Below, piece after piece: positions 1-8,336 of a stretch of 57,740 nucleotides of DNA (the first letter of the stretch is position 1; each line of letters opens with the position of its first letter). The position numbers were made by a program, and so were the translations under genes. The DNA is taken from NCBI GenBank assembly GCA_018817385.1, contig JAHIUA010000073.1, positions 1-57,740 of the forward strand, in the 5' to 3' direction. Source of the DNA: Pseudomonadota bacterium (GTDB taxonomy: Bacteria > Desulfobacterota > Desulfobulbia > Desulfobulbales > Desulfocapsaceae). The notes beneath the pieces are model-generated. The model was given only the letters and a program-made list of their open reading frames with translations. It did not search any database and was not told where the DNA came from.

Positions 1-141
1 ATCTGCTGCAAATTTGACAAATCGGCCCATATTTCCATGGCTTTTCGTTAAATAGACCTGCTATTCGCCTCAAATCCATGAAAATCTGGTCTCGATTTCT
101 CTAATTTTCGCTACGATTCTCTAAATCCGACAGACTCCTAG
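1..141 (-). repeat. MITE-like dispersed repeat, copy 1 (cut by window start)
   Basis: This stretch is the reverse complement of the sequence at 57601-57740, with only a few mismatches, and it also matches 7514-7660. Its outer end at 124-141 reads AATCCGACAGACTCCTAG, which is the terminal inverted repeat with a flanking CTAG. The other end lies outside the window. No transposase reading frame fits in it. It is best read as a non-autonomous element mobilised in trans. Confidence 0.8.
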
Positions 142-211
142 TAGTCTCTCTCCAGCAAAAAAGGGGGCTGCTTGACTTGGTGGATGCAATTCCTCAGTGA
201 ATGCCTCAATA

Positions 212-256
212 AAACAGGTGGATCTCTCTTGAAGAGAGCACCTGTTTTTTTTTGTA
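212..256 (+). terminator. intrinsic terminator with no gene upstream in the window
   Basis: The arms ACAGGTG and CACCTGT enclose a second complementary pair (CTCTCT and GAGAG around TGAA), giving a long stem followed by a run of about ten T on the plus strand. No coding region lies between the repeat at 1-141 and this hairpin. It therefore probably belonged to a rightward gene beyond the window that is now separated from it by the repeat. Confidence 0.7.
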
Positions 257-363
257 AAGAGATTTTCCAACTCAGGATATTTCAATCTGAAAAGGCTGTA
301 TTGCCGCCATCTGCTTTGAGCTAATCGTTGCTCGCTTTTGGGAGCAAAAAATGGAGAGTATCA

Positions 364-1503
364 ATGAGCAAGTTGTTTGAAGAAAGTTCAATTAACTGCA
401 TGTCTCTAAAGAATAGATTTGTGCGGGCGGCTACCTGGGAAGGACTGGCAAGCAGAGAAGGTGAAGCTACCCCAAAACTAATCGCATTGATGGCAGCGCT
501 TGCCAGGGGTGGGGTCGGTCTGATCATAAGCAGTCATTCATATGTTTCCCAGGATGGCCAAGGCACCCCTTGGCAACTTGGAGTTTATGATGATAAGCTC
601 ATTCCTAAGCTCCAGGAGATGGTTGCAGCAGTTCATGAAAGGAACGGCAAAATCGTTATGCAACTTGCGCATGCCGGGATGTATGCCGAAGTGCCGTTAA
701 CAGGCCAGCCGGCACTGGCCGTGTCGGATCCTGATGGTTTTCCCAAAGGGAATATAAAGACAATAACAGCCGAGGGGATTCAACGCCTTGTTGGCTTTTA
801 CTCCCAGGCCGCCAAAAGGGCACAGGACAGCGGCTTTGATGGAATTGAAATTCATTCAGGCCATGGTTATTTTCTGAGCCAATTTCTTTCCCCTGCTTAT
901 AATAGACGACAGGATGAATATGGGGGATCGATTAACAACAGGGCCAGGATTCATCTCCTGATATATCAAGCCATAAGGGAGGTAGTCGGCAAAGAGTATC
1001 CCATATTGATAAAGATGAATTGTGCTGACTTTATTGAAAACGGACTGACCATCGACGATTCACTTAAGGCCGCAAGGCTTTTTGCCGATGCAGGTTTCGA
1101 CGCAATTGAGGTGAGTGGTGGGATCATCAGGACGGGTAAGCTTTCGCCAAGCAGACCAGGAATTAGAGAAGAGTCCAAGGAAGCATATTTCAAAGAATAT
1201 GCCCAGAGATTTAAACGTGAAATAAAAGCACCATTAATTCTTGTAGGTGGCTTGCGATCTTTCGCAGTTGCAGAGAAGGTACTTGGTGATGGGATAGCCG
1301 ATTACATTTCAATGAGCAGGCCATTAATCAGGGAACCAGGTTTGATTAACCGTTGGCAAAAAGGAGATCTGCGTAGAGCGGAATGTAAATCCGATAATTT
1401 ATGTTTCAATCCAGGTTTTGAGGGAAAGGGAATATACTGTGTTGCCAAGGAGATTGAAAAAAATAAGACAGGCAGCCAACAGATGAGCGCTCACTTCAGT
1501 TAA
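364..1503 (+). CDS. NADH:flavin oxidoreductase, Old Yellow Enzyme family
   Basis: This 379-residue protein has the FMN-binding TIM-barrel layout of the Old Yellow Enzyme family. Visible motifs are QLAHAG near residues 100-105, the family signature EIHSGHGYFLSQFLSP near 162-177, and NRRQDEYGG just after it. Three cysteines near the C-terminus (spacing C-x5-C-x11-C) resemble the tail of clostridial-type members; whether they hold a cluster is unclear. The reaction is FMN-dependent reduction of an activated C=C bond or similar electrophile, and the substrate cannot be told. The ATG at 364 is chosen over the one at 328 because GGAGAG lies about 7 bases upstream. The DUF486 gene follows after 28 bp and may be co-transcribed. 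Confidence 0.88.
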   Translation: MSKLFEESSINCMSLKNRFVRAATWEGLASREGEATPKLIALMAALARGGVGLIISSHSYVSQDGQGTPWQLGVYDDKLIPKLQEMVAAVHERNGKIVMQLAHAGMYAEVPLTGQPALAVSDPDGFPKGNIKTITAEGIQRLVGFYSQAAKRAQDSGFDGIEIHSGHGYFLSQFLSPAYNRRQDEYGGSINNRARIHLLIYQAIREVVGKEYPILIKMNCADFIENGLTIDDSLKAARLFADAGFDAIEVSGGIIRTGKLSPSRPGIREESKEAYFKEYAQRFKREIKAPLILVGGLRSFAVAEKVLGDGIADYISMSRPLIREPGLINRWQKGDLRRAECKSDNLCFNPGFEGKGIYCVAKEIEKNKTGSQQMSAHFS

Positions 1504-1531
1504 GGCCAGAAGGAAGGCGTAACTGAGTGCT

Positions 1532-1909
1532 GTGATATGTACTGAAAAGGATAACTCATTGCACCCGATAGTATTAACAATAAGTCTCTTACTTTGCAGT
1601 AATGTATTCATGACATTCGCATGGTATGCACACCTCAAGGAACTTAATAACAAGCTATGGATTATTGCAGCCCTCATGAGTTGGGGCATTGCTTTATTTG
1701 AGTATCTATTCCAAGTGCCGGCTAATCGGATAGGCTATACAGTTTTATCAGTCGGAGAATTAAAGATAATCCAGGAAGTTATCACCTTGACTGTTTTTGT
1801 CCCTTTTTCTTTGTTCTATCTCAAGGAACCGTTGAAACTCGATTATCTGTGGGCGGGTCTTTGCCTGGTTGGGGCGGTGTATTTTATGTTCAGGAGTAAA
1901 CTGGTATAA
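1532..1909 (+). CDS. DUF486 family small membrane protein (DMT-like)
   Basis: This 125-residue hydrophobic protein has about four predicted membrane segments. It carries the conserved DUF486 stretches WYAHLK, SWGIALFEY, FQVPANRIG and LKIIQEVIT. The family resembles half of a drug/metabolite transporter unit and has no firmly established substrate. The start is a GTG at 1532 preceded by AGGAAGG about 14 bases upstream. It follows the flavin oxidoreductase closely, so a two-gene operon is likely. Confidence 0.85.
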   Translation: MICTEKDNSLHPIVLTISLLLCSNVFMTFAWYAHLKELNNKLWIIAALMSWGIALFEYLFQVPANRIGYTVLSVGELKIIQEVITLTVFVPFSLFYLKEPLKLDYLWAGLCLVGAVYFMFRSKLV

Positions 1910-2152
1910 ACCAATGGGCCGTCATAAATAGAGAAGAAGATCATTCTGGAACATCCGCTGAAGAGTCAGTTTTCCGCTGCACGACAACGTTTGCGCTAAA
2001 TCCCAGGTTGAACTGAACCGCTGGCGGGGAAAAGATTTTCGAATCACCCATCTCCATCTGCCATCGCCGCCATTCTGGTCTGACCCTTATTGTGCTGCGA
2101 GGTGCAGGCTAACGTTACCTGATGGGTTGAGTCTCTCTGGGGGGGGCCAGGT
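1910..2152. other. 243 bp between convergent genes, no supported feature
   Basis: This lies between the DUF486 stop and the stop of the leftward TPR gene. I find no convincing reading frame, hairpin with T-run or repeat copy. A run of eight G occurs at about 2140-2147. Confidence 0.5.
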
Positions 2153-4429
2153 TCATGAATCTTTTTTTATCTCCAAATCGGCAAGTCGCTTACGAACTAA
2201 TTTAGCCTTTGGTGATTTGATCGTCTCGAAAATGGCCAGCGCCTGGCTATGATACTCAATGGCTTTCTCATACTGGCTCATTGAGCTGTAAGCATTTCCT
2301 AATCCATCTAAAGCATGTCCTTCCCCTTGACGGTTGCCGATTTCACGAGCAATGGATAAGGCCTGTGTATAATAATCACTGGCCTCCTGGTACTGGTAAA
2401 GGTAGAGGTGAGTAGTTCCCAGGTTGCCTAAAAAAGTGCCTTCCCCACTCCGGTTGCCGATTTCACGAGCAATGGATAATGCCTGTATATAATAGTCGAT
2501 GGCCTTCTCGTATTGACGAAGATAGAGGTGAGTAGTTCCCAGGTTGCCCAACAAGGTGCCTTCCCCGCTCCGGTTACCGATCTCACTGGCAATGGTCAGG
2601 GCCTGCATATAATAGTCGCTGGCCTTCTCGTACTGGCTGATTGAACTGTACGCATTCCCCAACCCACTTAAAGCATGTCCTTCCCCCTGACGGTTGCCGA
2701 TTTCACGCGCAATGGCCAGGGCCTGTATTTGATATTCGGTGGCCTTTTCGTACTGACCAATTGAACGATAGGTATTTCCCAGGTTTCCTAAAGCATCTCC
2801 TTCTCCCCAGCGGTTGCTGATTTCACGCGCAATGGCCAGGGCTTCTATCTGATATTCGGTGGCCTTTTCATACTGACTCATTAAATGGTACGTACTCCCC
2901 AGGTTTCGTAACGCTTCTTCTTCCCCTTGGCGGTTGCCGATTTGACGCGCAATGGTCAAGGCTTGTGTCTCAAAATAAATGGCCTTCTCATACTGACCCA
3001 TTGAACGGTAGGTGTGGCCCAGCTTTCCTAAAGAATCTCCTTCCCCCCAGCGGTCGGCGATTTCACGGGCAATGGCCAGTGCCTCTACCTGATACTCAAT
3101 GGCCTTCTCAAACTGGCTCATTGCCTGGTAAGTACTCCCCAGGTTTCGTAATGCATTTTCTTCTCCCCGGCGGTTGTCGATTTTACGGGCAATGGCCAGG
3201 GATTGGCTCTGAAACTCAAAGGCCTTGTCATAGAGGCCAATTGAATGGTAAGCACTTCCCAGGTTACCTGCACAAATTCCCTCCTCTCTCCGGTTGTCGA
3301 TCTCGCGAGTAATGGTTAGGGCCTGTGTCTGATAGTCAATGGCCTTGTCAAACCGGCTCATTGCCTGGTAAGTACTCCCCAGGTTTCGTAACGCATTTTC
3401 TTCCCCCTGGCGGTTTCCTGTTGCATGAGCAATGGCCAGGGCTGGTGTCTGATACTCGATGGCCTTCTGGTACTGATTGATTGAACAGTAAGCACTTCCC
3501 AGTCCGTCCAAAAGAATTCCTTCCCTGTCCCGGTTGCCGATCTCACGAGCAATGGCCAGGGCCTGGGTATAATAGTCGATGACATTCTCATACTGATGAA
3601 GGCATAAGGAGGTCGTTCCCAGGTTGCTTAATAAAGACCCTTCTCTACTCCGGTTGCCTAGGCTACGAGCAATGGACAGTGCTTGGGTCTGACAGTGGAG
3701 GGCCTTCTCATACTGGCTGATTGAACCATAACTCCTCCCCAGGTTCCCTAATAAATCTTCTTCTCTCTTCTGGTCGTCGATCTCACGAACAATGGTCAAG
3801 GCCTGGTCATGATAAAAAATGGCCTTCTCATGCTGACTCATTGAACCGTAAAGGCTTCCCAATCCACTTAAGGCATATCCTTCTCCTTGTCTGTTATGGC
3901 TCTTCCTGGAGAGACGGAAAGCTACTATGTAGTCCTGTCTGGCTGATTTGAAGTTACTGATGAGGCTATAACTATTGCCTCTGGCAATATGAAAAGATGG
4001 TGTCTGAAGTAGTTCAAGGGCTTGGTCAAAGAGTGGGATGGCCTTTGTCAGTTGCTGGTTGTCATACGCTTCGATACCCTTCTGATATGCTTCTAATGCT
4101 TGCTGTTGTTTGTTTGTAACTGTGGCGTTCAGTTCTCTTTCTATCTCACCTTTTGTTTCTGCTGCTGATGGGTTTATAGGTTTTTCAGCCACATACAGTT
4201 GTATTATCTCTTCAACTTCTGTTTGAAGAGCACGTTGTTGTTTGAGGGAGTTCATGAGCGGAAAAATGCTATTTAAACTAACGACAACAACAATGAGAAG
4301 AGATGTCTTTTGCAAGGCCAACTGGCCTGCCTGATGATTGCTTGTTTTGTCTGTTTGATAAGTATAATGGATGACTAAGATGCTGACGACACCGATTACG
4401 AGACTTATAACGAGAGAGGTTATGTCCAC
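2153..4429 (-). CDS. membrane-anchored protein with about 14 forty-residue TPR units
   Basis: This 758-residue protein begins with two hydrophobic stretches (about residues 5-22 and 43-60), then a linker of about 50 residues. A first TPR-like unit follows (QALEAYQKGIEAYDNQQ). About 14 consecutive 40-residue units then carry the pattern GEG-ALxxLGxxYxSxxQYEKAIxYxxQALxIAREIGNR. This is the kinesin-light-chain/LGN type of TPR, usually a protein-binding scaffold. The DNA repeats with a period of exactly 120 bp. The start is a GTG at 4429 with GGAG seven bases upstream. No partner is evident nearby. Function is unknown beyond a likely scaffold role at the inner membrane. Confidence 0.85.
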   Translation of the reverse strand: MDITSLVISLVIGVVSILVIHYTYQTDKTSNHQAGQLALQKTSLLIVVVVSLNSIFPLMNSLKQQRALQTEVEEIIQLYVAEKPINPSAAETKGEIERELNATVTNKQQQALEAYQKGIEAYDNQQLTKAIPLFDQALELLQTPSFHIARGNSYSLISNFKSARQDYIVAFRLSRKSHNRQGEGYALSGLGSLYGSMSQHEKAIFYHDQALTIVREIDDQKREEDLLGNLGRSYGSISQYEKALHCQTQALSIARSLGNRSREGSLLSNLGTTSLCLHQYENVIDYYTQALAIAREIGNRDREGILLDGLGSAYCSINQYQKAIEYQTPALAIAHATGNRQGEENALRNLGSTYQAMSRFDKAIDYQTQALTITREIDNRREEGICAGNLGSAYHSIGLYDKAFEFQSQSLAIARKIDNRRGEENALRNLGSTYQAMSQFEKAIEYQVEALAIAREIADRWGEGDSLGKLGHTYRSMGQYEKAIYFETQALTIARQIGNRQGEEEALRNLGSTYHLMSQYEKATEYQIEALAIAREISNRWGEGDALGNLGNTYRSIGQYEKATEYQIQALAIAREIGNRQGEGHALSGLGNAYSSISQYEKASDYYMQALTIASEIGNRSGEGTLLGNLGTTHLYLRQYEKAIDYYIQALSIAREIGNRSGEGTFLGNLGTTHLYLYQYQEASDYYTQALSIAREIGNRQGEGHALDGLGNAYSSMSQYEKAIEYHSQALAIFETIKSPKAKLVRKRLADLEIKKDS

Positions 4430-4635
4430 AAGAATGCTCCAAGCAAAAATGGAAAATAATTCTTTTCTTGAGCTGAGGGTGTACTAAATTGAGGTACTCA
4501 TTAATCGCCCGAAATGTATCCCAAAGTAAGGTAAAAGACAAGAGGGGAGGGAGGAAAATCAAACTTAGTGTTATTGATTCGTAACTCGCCTGTCAAAGAA
4601 ATAGTTCCTTTGCTTCGTCCAGCGTAACATCGGAG

Positions 4636-4932
4636 ATGGATGTCTTTCCGATACCAGGTTCAGCTGGTGAAGGTGTTGATCTCGATAACATAGCTATTAT
4701 CATTGACAACGATCAGCTTGTCTATGATATTTCTCCTGGCGAACTCTTGGAAATTAATGCTGAAGATACTGGAGGAAATACTATTACCTCGGTAACGTGG
4801 TTTGTTGATAATCAACCCATTCCGGCAGCAGATGATAACGTATTCTTCACTTATCAATTTGCAGGGGCCGCCTCGGGGGATACCCATGTGGTGAATATCT
4901 ATGTTGTTGCGGATAGGTATACCGCTGAGTAG
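4636..4932 (+). CDS. hypothetical protein, possible Ig/PKD-like domain fragment
   Basis: This 98-residue frame encodes an acidic, beta-rich sequence. Segments such as ISPGELLEINAED, ITSVTWFVDNQPI and FFTYQFAGAASGDTHVVNIYV resemble an Ig or PKD-type extracellular fold. There is no signal peptide, and the ribosome site (CGGAG directly abutting the ATG) is badly spaced. It may therefore be the remnant of a larger surface protein. The frame is open upstream only to 4585, so little is missing in this frame. The call is an inference from composition. Confidence 0.4.
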   Translation: MDVFPIPGSAGEGVDLDNIAIIIDNDQLVYDISPGELLEINAEDTGGNTITSVTWFVDNQPIPAADDNVFFTYQFAGAASGDTHVVNIYVVADRYTAE

Positions 4933-5022
4933 GAAATAGAGGGTAACATTCGCGAGGTTCTCTGCTTGACAGGGGACGATAGCTTATGTTCTGGTTAGTT
5001 ATCTCCTTTTCTCCTCTTCAGA

Positions 5023-5766
5023 ATGGTTTTTTTCAGGGGGGAAAACAAGGAGAGTGAACTGGAGCAGATAGCATCCGTCTTCAAACCTGCTCCACCGAGA
5101 TGGGGAATCCGAGTGACAATTGAATCTCAGTACCTCTATGAATTGCTTGGTTCTTGCAGAGACCCTTCATTTGATGAGTTTTACAGCATCTATGAGGAAT
5201 CATTGCCGCTCCGTGAGCGAAAGTCGAAGACCCGGATCTCTGCTCTTCTCTCAAGGCCTGATTATAAGACCCTTCTCCTCAAAAAGAATGGTGTCGTCAT
5301 TGGCTTCAGTATGCTCTTTATCGCTCCCAGCGAGTTGTTTTGTCTTCTGGAATATATGGCGATACACTCAGCTCATCGCAACTTGGGATTAGGGAGAGAG
5401 TTGTTTCTCCGTACTTTTCAAGATCTCGTTTCTGACGGTGGAACTCTTTACGGCCTCCTGGAAGTTGATTCTGACCGGGAGCAATCTGATGATCAAGAAC
5501 TGAGGAGGAGAAGAGAGCGCTTTTACAGGAGACTTGGTTGTTTGCGTATTGATGGGCTTTCGTATCTGCTGCCATTGCCTGGGGATGGTCCACCCCCAGA
5601 GATGAACCTCATGGTTTATCTTCCCCATTCCCAGCCAGCGATACCGAGCCGTCAGATAGAACAGTGGCTGAAGGTACTCTACCATAAGGTCTACGAGTGT
5701 TCCCCTGACGATCCCAGGATCGGCCAAATGATGCAGTGCATTGCTGACCCGGTAAAGCTCTTATGA
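5023..5766 (+). CDS. GNAT family N-acetyltransferase
   Basis: This 247-residue protein has a GNAT core at about residues 50-180. The beta-4/acetyl-CoA region reads CLLEYMAIHSAHRNLGLGRELF, in which R-N-L-G-L-G-R is the Q/R-x-x-G-x-G/A pyrophosphate-binding motif. The C-terminal 60 residues are an extension of unknown role. No ribosome site precedes the ATG at 5023. A GTG at 5113, with GGGGAAT just upstream, is an alternative start that keeps most of the domain. The acceptor substrate cannot be inferred. Confidence 0.75.
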   Translation: MVFFRGENKESELEQIASVFKPAPPRWGIRVTIESQYLYELLGSCRDPSFDEFYSIYEESLPLRERKSKTRISALLSRPDYKTLLLKKNGVVIGFSMLFIAPSELFCLLEYMAIHSAHRNLGLGRELFLRTFQDLVSDGGTLYGLLEVDSDREQSDDQELRRRRERFYRRLGCLRIDGLSYLLPLPGDGPPPEMNLMVYLPHSQPAIPSRQIEQWLKVLYHKVYECSPDDPRIGQMMQCIADPVKLL

Positions 5767-5938
5767 TGAGCAGACCCCTCAAGGCAAGCAATAATTGAGG
5801 AGAACAGGGGGAGAGTGAAGGCCCGTTTCGGTGGTTCGGCAGCCACTGTTGAGTATTGCAACGTGACCATGCGTATATGAAAAAGAGAGCGAATGAAATG
5901 CTGCTTTCACCTTGTTGCATCCAGTGCTGTCTGTGAAC

Positions 5939-6836
5939 ATGGGGTTCTCGGGTGGCTCAAAAACAATAAGCATGGGGGAGCTTTCACTTTGCTACAGCAA
6001 TGAGGGGAATGAGAGAATGATGCAAGATACTTCAGGATTAATTCACCTTAAAGGGGATCTTTTTATGGTGGCCGAGGACAACAGTGACTGCATACGTTTT
6101 TTTTTCTTTGAACACCGATGATCAAGACAACCTGCGTTTCCAGGCAATTGGACAAGATTTGGACCTTGGCGGGAGGACAGCAGGGAATTCGGATTTTGAG
6201 TCCTTAGCTCGGATTGGGGATTCATTTTTTGTTATCGGAAGCTATAACGCACCGGAACGCAAGAAACTCCTGCGTTTTCAAGTCAATGGCACTACCTTGA
6301 CAGTCCCTCCACTGAGCATCTCCTTTGATCCAGCAGTCCACTTTCCAAGAGAAGAGATTGATATCGAAGCCCTGAGCGCTTTTCGCCAGCATATATTGCT
6401 GGTGGGATTCCGAAAGCTGCTCTTGCAGGGGAATGCTCCAGCCATATTCTTGCACACAGAGACCTTGGAAAGAGATATCCGTTATTTTGACTTGCGGCAA
6501 AGGGCATTTCGGGATTGCGTACCCATCAATGACGACAATTTCCTCATTCTCGCCGGTCCAGTGAGCGGAAAAAAACCTCAGCGTCGGATTTACTCATGGA
6601 ATGGCGATCTTGATGATGTTCGACCGCAAAAGTGTCGGATTGATCTCGGCGACCTTCGAGGGGAGGGGATCTGTGTCCGCCCAGGCCCTGGTGATGATTC
6701 TCTTGAAATCCTCATAGGGACTGATGAGAGTCGTGGCAGCGGCGGAAATTTTGAGCTGGCTACCCTCAAGGTGAAAAATATACTTGAATTATTAGAGAAG
6801 AGAAATAAGCTAAAGAATGTTAGGGTGTCTGTTTAG
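5939..6836 (+). pseudogene. DUF3616-type gene interrupted by a frameshift in a T9 run
   Basis: Two adjacent frames make one protein. The first, up to 6121, ends with DTSGLIHLKGDLFMVAEDNSD and CIRF, the usual N-terminal strand region of DUF3616 proteins. The second, from about 6084 to 6836, continues SLNTDDQDNLRF and carries the rest of the domain, including DLRGEGICV. Removing one T from the T9 run at 6097-6105 joins the frames as CIRFFSLNTDDQ. The start is uncertain (ATG at 5939 or 5972, neither with a good ribosome site). The run could be a sequencing error, a real pseudogene, or a slippage site. The stop TAG is the outer base set of a repeat fragment at 6834-6872. Confidence 0.65.
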
Positions 6837-6872
6837 GAGTCTGGCGCATTTAGAGAATCGTAGCGAAAATTT
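6834..6872 (+). repeat. MITE-like repeat, truncated copy 2 (one end only)
   Basis: TAGGAGTCTG followed by CATTTAGAGAATCGTAGCG matches the first 37-39 bp of the dispersed repeat with two mismatches, then similarity stops abruptly. It begins at the stop codon of the DUF3616-type gene. Confidence 0.75.
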
Positions 6873-7047
6873 CCTGCCGGACAAAGCAATTGTGTTTTGG
6901 GAAAATGAAAGCAGGCTCTTGTCTCATGAAATTTCCAGGGAGGCATTCATTATCGCGCTCGAATAGCGTTTATTCAGGCGGCTACCCGTTGAGTGATCAT
7001 TGGGATTACTCAATGCAAAGATAACATGAACAGAGGAGGAATCAATT

Positions 7048-7503
7048 ATGGAACGTTTCAGAAAAATTGGGTTACTCGTTATTTGTATTTTCATCGGCTA
7101 TGGTCTGCTGCCCACACAAGGGTATAGCCATTGCCAGATTCCATGTGGAATATATGATGACTCCGCCCGTGTTGAAGCAATGCTTGAAGATGCTGCTACT
7201 GTTGAAAAAGCAGCGAAATTGATTGCTGAATTAGCTGGCAAGTCTGACGCCCAATCGCAAAATCAATTGGTTCGCTGGGTGATGAATAAAGAACAATATG
7301 CCCAGAAGATTATTGCTACAATCAATGACTATTTTTTAACCCAACGGATTAATCCTGGCCAAAAAGACTATGCAGAGCGTTTGGCCAAACATCACGCAGT
7401 GATAATTGCGGGAATGAAAGCTAAGCAAAATGCTGATGTGAGCTACGCAATATCTTTAAAGGAAAGTATTGAGGCCTTGCATGCATATTACCCTGATCAT
7501 TAA
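7048..7503 (+). CDS. sodN: exported nickel superoxide dismutase
   Basis: This 151-residue protein has a hydrophobic leader (about residues 7-21) ending TQGYS, followed at residue 28 by HCQIPCGIYDD. That matches the nickel hook HCxxPCGxY of Ni-SOD, where the free amino group of His1, the His1 side chain, Cys2 and Cys6 bind nickel. Cleavage after Ser27 would expose exactly this His and leave about 124 residues, close to the usual mature length of about 117. The enzyme dismutates superoxide. Actinobacterial Ni-SOD is cytoplasmic and its propeptide is cut by SodX; here no sodX is seen and a signal peptidase would do the maturation. AGGAGG precedes the ATG. A full MITE copy starts 10 bp after the stop. 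Confidence 0.9.
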   Translation: MERFRKIGLLVICIFIGYGLLPTQGYSHCQIPCGIYDDSARVEAMLEDAATVEKAAKLIAELAGKSDAQSQNQLVRWVMNKEQYAQKIIATINDYFLTQRINPGQKDYAERLAKHHAVIIAGMKAKQNADVSYAISLKESIEALHAYYPDH

Positions 7504-7513
7504 TATTTTCCAT

Positions 7514-7672
7514 GAGTCTGTCGGATTTAGAGAATCGTAGCGAAAATTAGAGAAATCGAGACCAGATTTTCATGGATTTGAGTCGAATAGAAGGCCTATT
7601 TAACGAAAAGCCATGGAAATCTGGGCCGATTTGTCAAGTTTGCAGCAGATTTATGTCTAAGTCCGACAGGAT
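7514..7672 (+). repeat. MITE-like repeat, complete copy 3
   Basis: This copy shows both ends. The left end reads GAGTCTGTCGGATTTA and the right end, read on the other strand, GATCCTGTCGGACTTA, so the element has terminal inverted repeats of about 16 bp. The unit is about 159 bp and non-coding. The interior matches copies 1 and 5 with roughly 5% mismatches. No clear target duplication is seen here. Confidence 0.82.
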
Positions 7673-7675
7673 CCC

Positions 7676-8336
7676 AGGGGAAACCATTGCCTGAGTTCAT
7701 TTTACTCGGGCAATAACAGAGTGGGGTCAGGGGCGCATTATTGGTGGAAAGTTCTCTTGTCTCCTCAGGTTCTTTAGCCGCAGATTTTAAAGGGAGAGTG
7801 AACGTTTTCCTCTGTCTTTCTTCTCTATACCTGACGAGTATCAGGCACCTTTATCTGCACCAATCGCAATCCAGTTCTTCGATTATGATACCCTTCATAT
7901 TGAGGATGTCTGGTACCCATGAAAACGCTGTATGATGTGACTTGAGTCACGGAACATCCAGTACTCGTGTTCTCTTTTTCTTGCATATGTTTCCTTTCCC
8001 AGGGGACTCTTCATAAAACCTGCAACTGCTGCTCCCGGGCTATTTAAGAACCTGTCGAGAATGTGTTTGTACCTGTAACCAGAGAGATGCTGTGCTTGCC
8101 GCTGTTATTCATCGTGCCTCGCGCATGAGAAAAAAAACAGCTCAGTTCTGGACAGACACCAATAAATACATATAAAACAGAAGAGAATCAGAAGGGGGGA
8201 AGATAATGGGGAACCCAATACGGGGAGAACGATCAGTACTAGAAAATTCTCAACTTCAAGTGTACTGTTACATGAAAGAATGGTTGGGGAATCCGTACTC
8301 AGCCATCTAACCCACTTATTCAACAAGGAGGCTGTC
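7676..8336. other. 660 bp without a supported gene
   Basis: Short frames occur on both strands but none has a ribosome site plus recognisable sequence. A CRP/FNR-type palindrome lies at 7936-7951. Otherwise I see nothing I can name before the ribosome site of the phasin-like gene. Confidence 0.5.
7936..7951. promoter_or_regulatory. candidate CRP/FNR-family operator
   Basis: TGTGACTTGAGTCACG fits the TGTGA-N6-TCACA pattern with one mismatch, and its core GTGACT-TG-AGTCAC is a perfect palindrome. It lies about 385 bp before the phasin/UbiB pair, far for direct control, so the target is unsure. Confidence 0.3.

Noticed and set aside
1910-2152. Remnant of a transposase or other degraded gene
   Set aside because: Translations in all frames are short and show no motif I can name.
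2965-3951. Rightward frames and an extra leftward frame inside the TPR gene
   Set aside because: They are shadows of the 120-bp repeats in other frames.
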